The position numbers were made by a program, and so were the translations under genes. Positions 4,964-5,887 of a DNA stretch of 5,887 nt are shown here, piece by piece; the stretch's first letter is position 1, and the number at the start of each line of letters is the position of its first letter. The stretch is taken from NCBI GenBank assembly GCA_964484285.1, contig CAZAEO010000118.1:1-5887 (forward strand), read 5' to 3'. The notes under the pieces are model-generated. The model searched no databases, had not been told where the DNA came from, and saw only the letters and a program-made list of their open reading frames with translations. This DNA comes from CAZUQP01 sp964484285 (GTDB taxonomy: Bacteria > Pseudomonadota > Gammaproteobacteria > DSM-16500).

Positions 4964-5479
4964 TCACAAATTTGACGCCTTCCATCTTAAGTCGCGCTTA
5001 TAAAATCCAACATATTCATCTTTCCATGCCGCTTTTAATCGGCTAATCACGTCAGGCGACAAATTTTTTGCTTCTTCACCGACCAGTGGTGCGAGCGCAT
5101 CTGCAAAGTCATTTACTGAAATTCATTTCAAATAAAGCAGTGGTAGAAACTTATTCATGCTTCCGCTGCGTCTTAAATATTGCGGTATCATGGATGAGCC
5201 AAAATAAATGCCGTCTTTTTTAAATGATCGATCTCGTACGCGTGGTGCTCGGACACCAACAGTGCCTATGCCTGTTTGTATTTCGCGCTCCGGAAGATAC
5301 CCATTGCGCACAAAGCGTGGCTTGCCTTGTTCTTGTTTCTCTCTGTGGCGATCTAAAAACTCGGTTACTTCCATTTCAACGGCTTTCGCTAGTAGTTCAC
5401 GCGCGCCATTGCGTAATACTTCTGTTAATAAATCATTAACTGTTACTGGATTTTTTAACTCAACAATATTATCTTTCAT
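4964..5479 (-). pseudogene. IS256-family (mutator) transposase, decayed N-terminal remnant
   Basis: The frame from ATG 5479 reads LLTEVLRNGARELLAKAVEM, FVRNGYLPEREIQTGIGTVG and VRAPRVRDR, the signature N-terminus of IS256 transposases. It continues through PQYLRRSGS to LPLLYLK and then stops at TGA (5125-5123) after 118 residues. The same frame goes on as ISVNDFADALAPLVG and LSPDVISRLKAAW to YKRDL, still matching the family, until a second stop at 4966-4964. In relatives the residue after LYLK is Gly, so TGA is one base from GGA. Full-length proteins have about 400 residues; the catalytic DDE domain is absent. The element is dead. It is GC-richer than the neighbouring genes. No right end was found. 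Confidence 0.9.
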
Positions 5480-5482
5480 CAG

Positions 5483-5538
5483 GGTGTATTCCTCTGTGGA
5501 TTATTCCATTGACCTTCGATAGTCAATGAGGATACACC
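5483..5538 (-). promoter_or_regulatory. Transposase leader hairpin able to mask the ribosome binding site
   Basis: Read on the minus strand, GGTGTATCCTC (5538-5528) can pair with GAGGAATACACC (5494-5483), leaving one bulged A. The second arm contains the AGAGG/AGGA Shine-Dalgarno of the IS256 transposase, 10-11 bases before its ATG. A nested stem GTCAATG/CATTGAC (5528-5522 with 5513-5507) shares one base with the outer arm and could form as well. Hairpins that hide the transposase start from read-through transcription are known in IS10, IS50 and IS200; this one is inferred from the sequence only. Confidence 0.5.
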
Positions 5539-5778
5539 GTCTAACTTATTCTTTTCAATTTATTGCCATACACAACTTTCGATCATAGCTCACTTCCTAC
5601 ACACATGATACTGGTATTACAGGCTAAATTCGTTACGTAAGTTGCTATTTGGACGTATTGTACACATTAGTTCTGATTGTAGCTTGACAGGAAAATGCTC
5701 TCCCGCTTATGCGGCCGCAAAATCTGCAATTAACGCATATGTCAAAAGTGCTGCTCGAAATTATACCAAACATAATAT
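5539..5778. other. Gene-poor stretch outside the IS256 remnant
   Basis: About 240 bases with no supported gene on either strand. The only local structures are a 4-bp CCGC/GCGG stem (5703-5706 with 5711-5714) and the 8-bp palindrome GCGGCCGC (5711-5718). A TTGACA at 5684 has no matching -10. The outer part next to 5538 may belong to the end of the IS256 element, whose boundary cannot be fixed without its other end. Confidence 0.4.
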
Positions 5779-5832
5779 TAACCTTAGTTACGGATAAGCG
5801 AAATTTAACCTGTTGAAATAATTAAAAATAAC
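5779..5832. repeat. 54-bp direct repeat, copy B (IS-end-like)
   Basis: Second copy of the sequence at 2986-3039, same orientation, 42 of 54 bases identical and ungapped. On the minus strand its frame ends RLNFAYP-stop, parallel to KLKLAYP-stop in copy A. It interrupts the short minus-strand frame that begins at 5861. Confidence 0.7.
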
Positions 5833-5861
5833 GTAAGCGTCCGGCAAACCACATAACCCAT
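5805..5861 (-). pseudogene. Possible gene start cut by repeat copy B
   Basis: On the minus strand AGAGGAA (5877-5871) lies 9 bases before an ATG at 5861-5859, a good translation start. The frame reads only 18 residues, MGYVVCRTLTLFLIISTG, and stops at 5807-5805 inside repeat B; the last eight residues are encoded by the repeat. It may be the 5' end of a gene broken by the repeat, or coincidence. No family can be named. Confidence 0.25.
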
Positions 5862-5887
5862 AGTTGTTTATTCCTCTTTAATAATTC

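Noticed and set aside
5208..5522. Long plus-strand frames opposite the transposase
   Set aside because: Antisense shadows of the IS256 transposase, whose family motifs fix the minus-strand frame.
5684..5689. TTGACA as a plus-strand -35 box
   Set aside because: No acceptable -10 hexamer 15-19 bases downstream; the region there is GC-rich.
1..5887. CRISPR array, tRNA or rRNA gene
   Set aside because: No regularly spaced direct repeats and no RNA gene hallmarks were seen on either strand.

Overview
The window is AT-rich and looks like a rearranged surface-polysaccharide (LPS/O-antigen) locus from a proteobacterium. The gene content, the density of palindromic repeats and a dead insertion sequence fit a host-associated lineage such as Legionellales/Coxiella-like gammaproteobacteria or Rickettsiales-like alphaproteobacteria. 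The taxon is an inference; no RNA gene or marker protein is present to fix it.

Layout. Positions 1-623 (minus strand) hold the N-terminal two thirds of a sugar-nucleotide epimerase/dehydratase that runs off the left edge. Positions 624-1563 are mostly gene-poor: a GC hairpin, an orphan sigma70-type promoter on the minus strand, a 94-bp imperfect palindrome, a doubtful 71-residue ORF and a 100-bp repeat that folds on paper into a three-armed cloverleaf. Positions 1564-2927 (plus strand) hold a translationally coupled hisH-hisF pair. The HisF copy lacks the general acid/base Asp11 needed for histidine biosynthesis, so the pair is best read as the HisH2/HisF2 ammonia-delivery module used to make acetamidino sugars (the WbpG/PseA-type reaction). 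Positions 2928-3603 have no convincing gene. Positions 4827-3604 (minus) hold a zinc-ribbon SAM methyltransferase followed, with ATGA overlap, by a small gene that appears frameshifted at a G5A5 tract and would otherwise end in a membrane anchor. Positions 4964-5479 (minus) are a decayed IS256-family transposase, with an inverted repeat in its leader able to mask its ribosome binding site. Positions 5540-5887 are gene-poor.

A 54-bp sequence at 2986-3039 recurs in direct orientation at 5779-5832 (42 of 54 bases identical by eye). It brackets the methyltransferase segment and the IS remnant, suggesting insertion-sequence ends or a dispersed repeat that helped assemble the region.

The epimerase, the HisH2/HisF2 pair and the methyltransferase would together modify nucleotide sugars for a glycan. 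The WbpG-type amidotransferase that HisH2/HisF2 normally serve is not in the window. I see no clear new multi-gene system. The points most worth a second look are the altered HisH/HisF interface, the cloverleaf repeat, the paired 54-bp repeats and the frameshifted membrane-anchored small protein.
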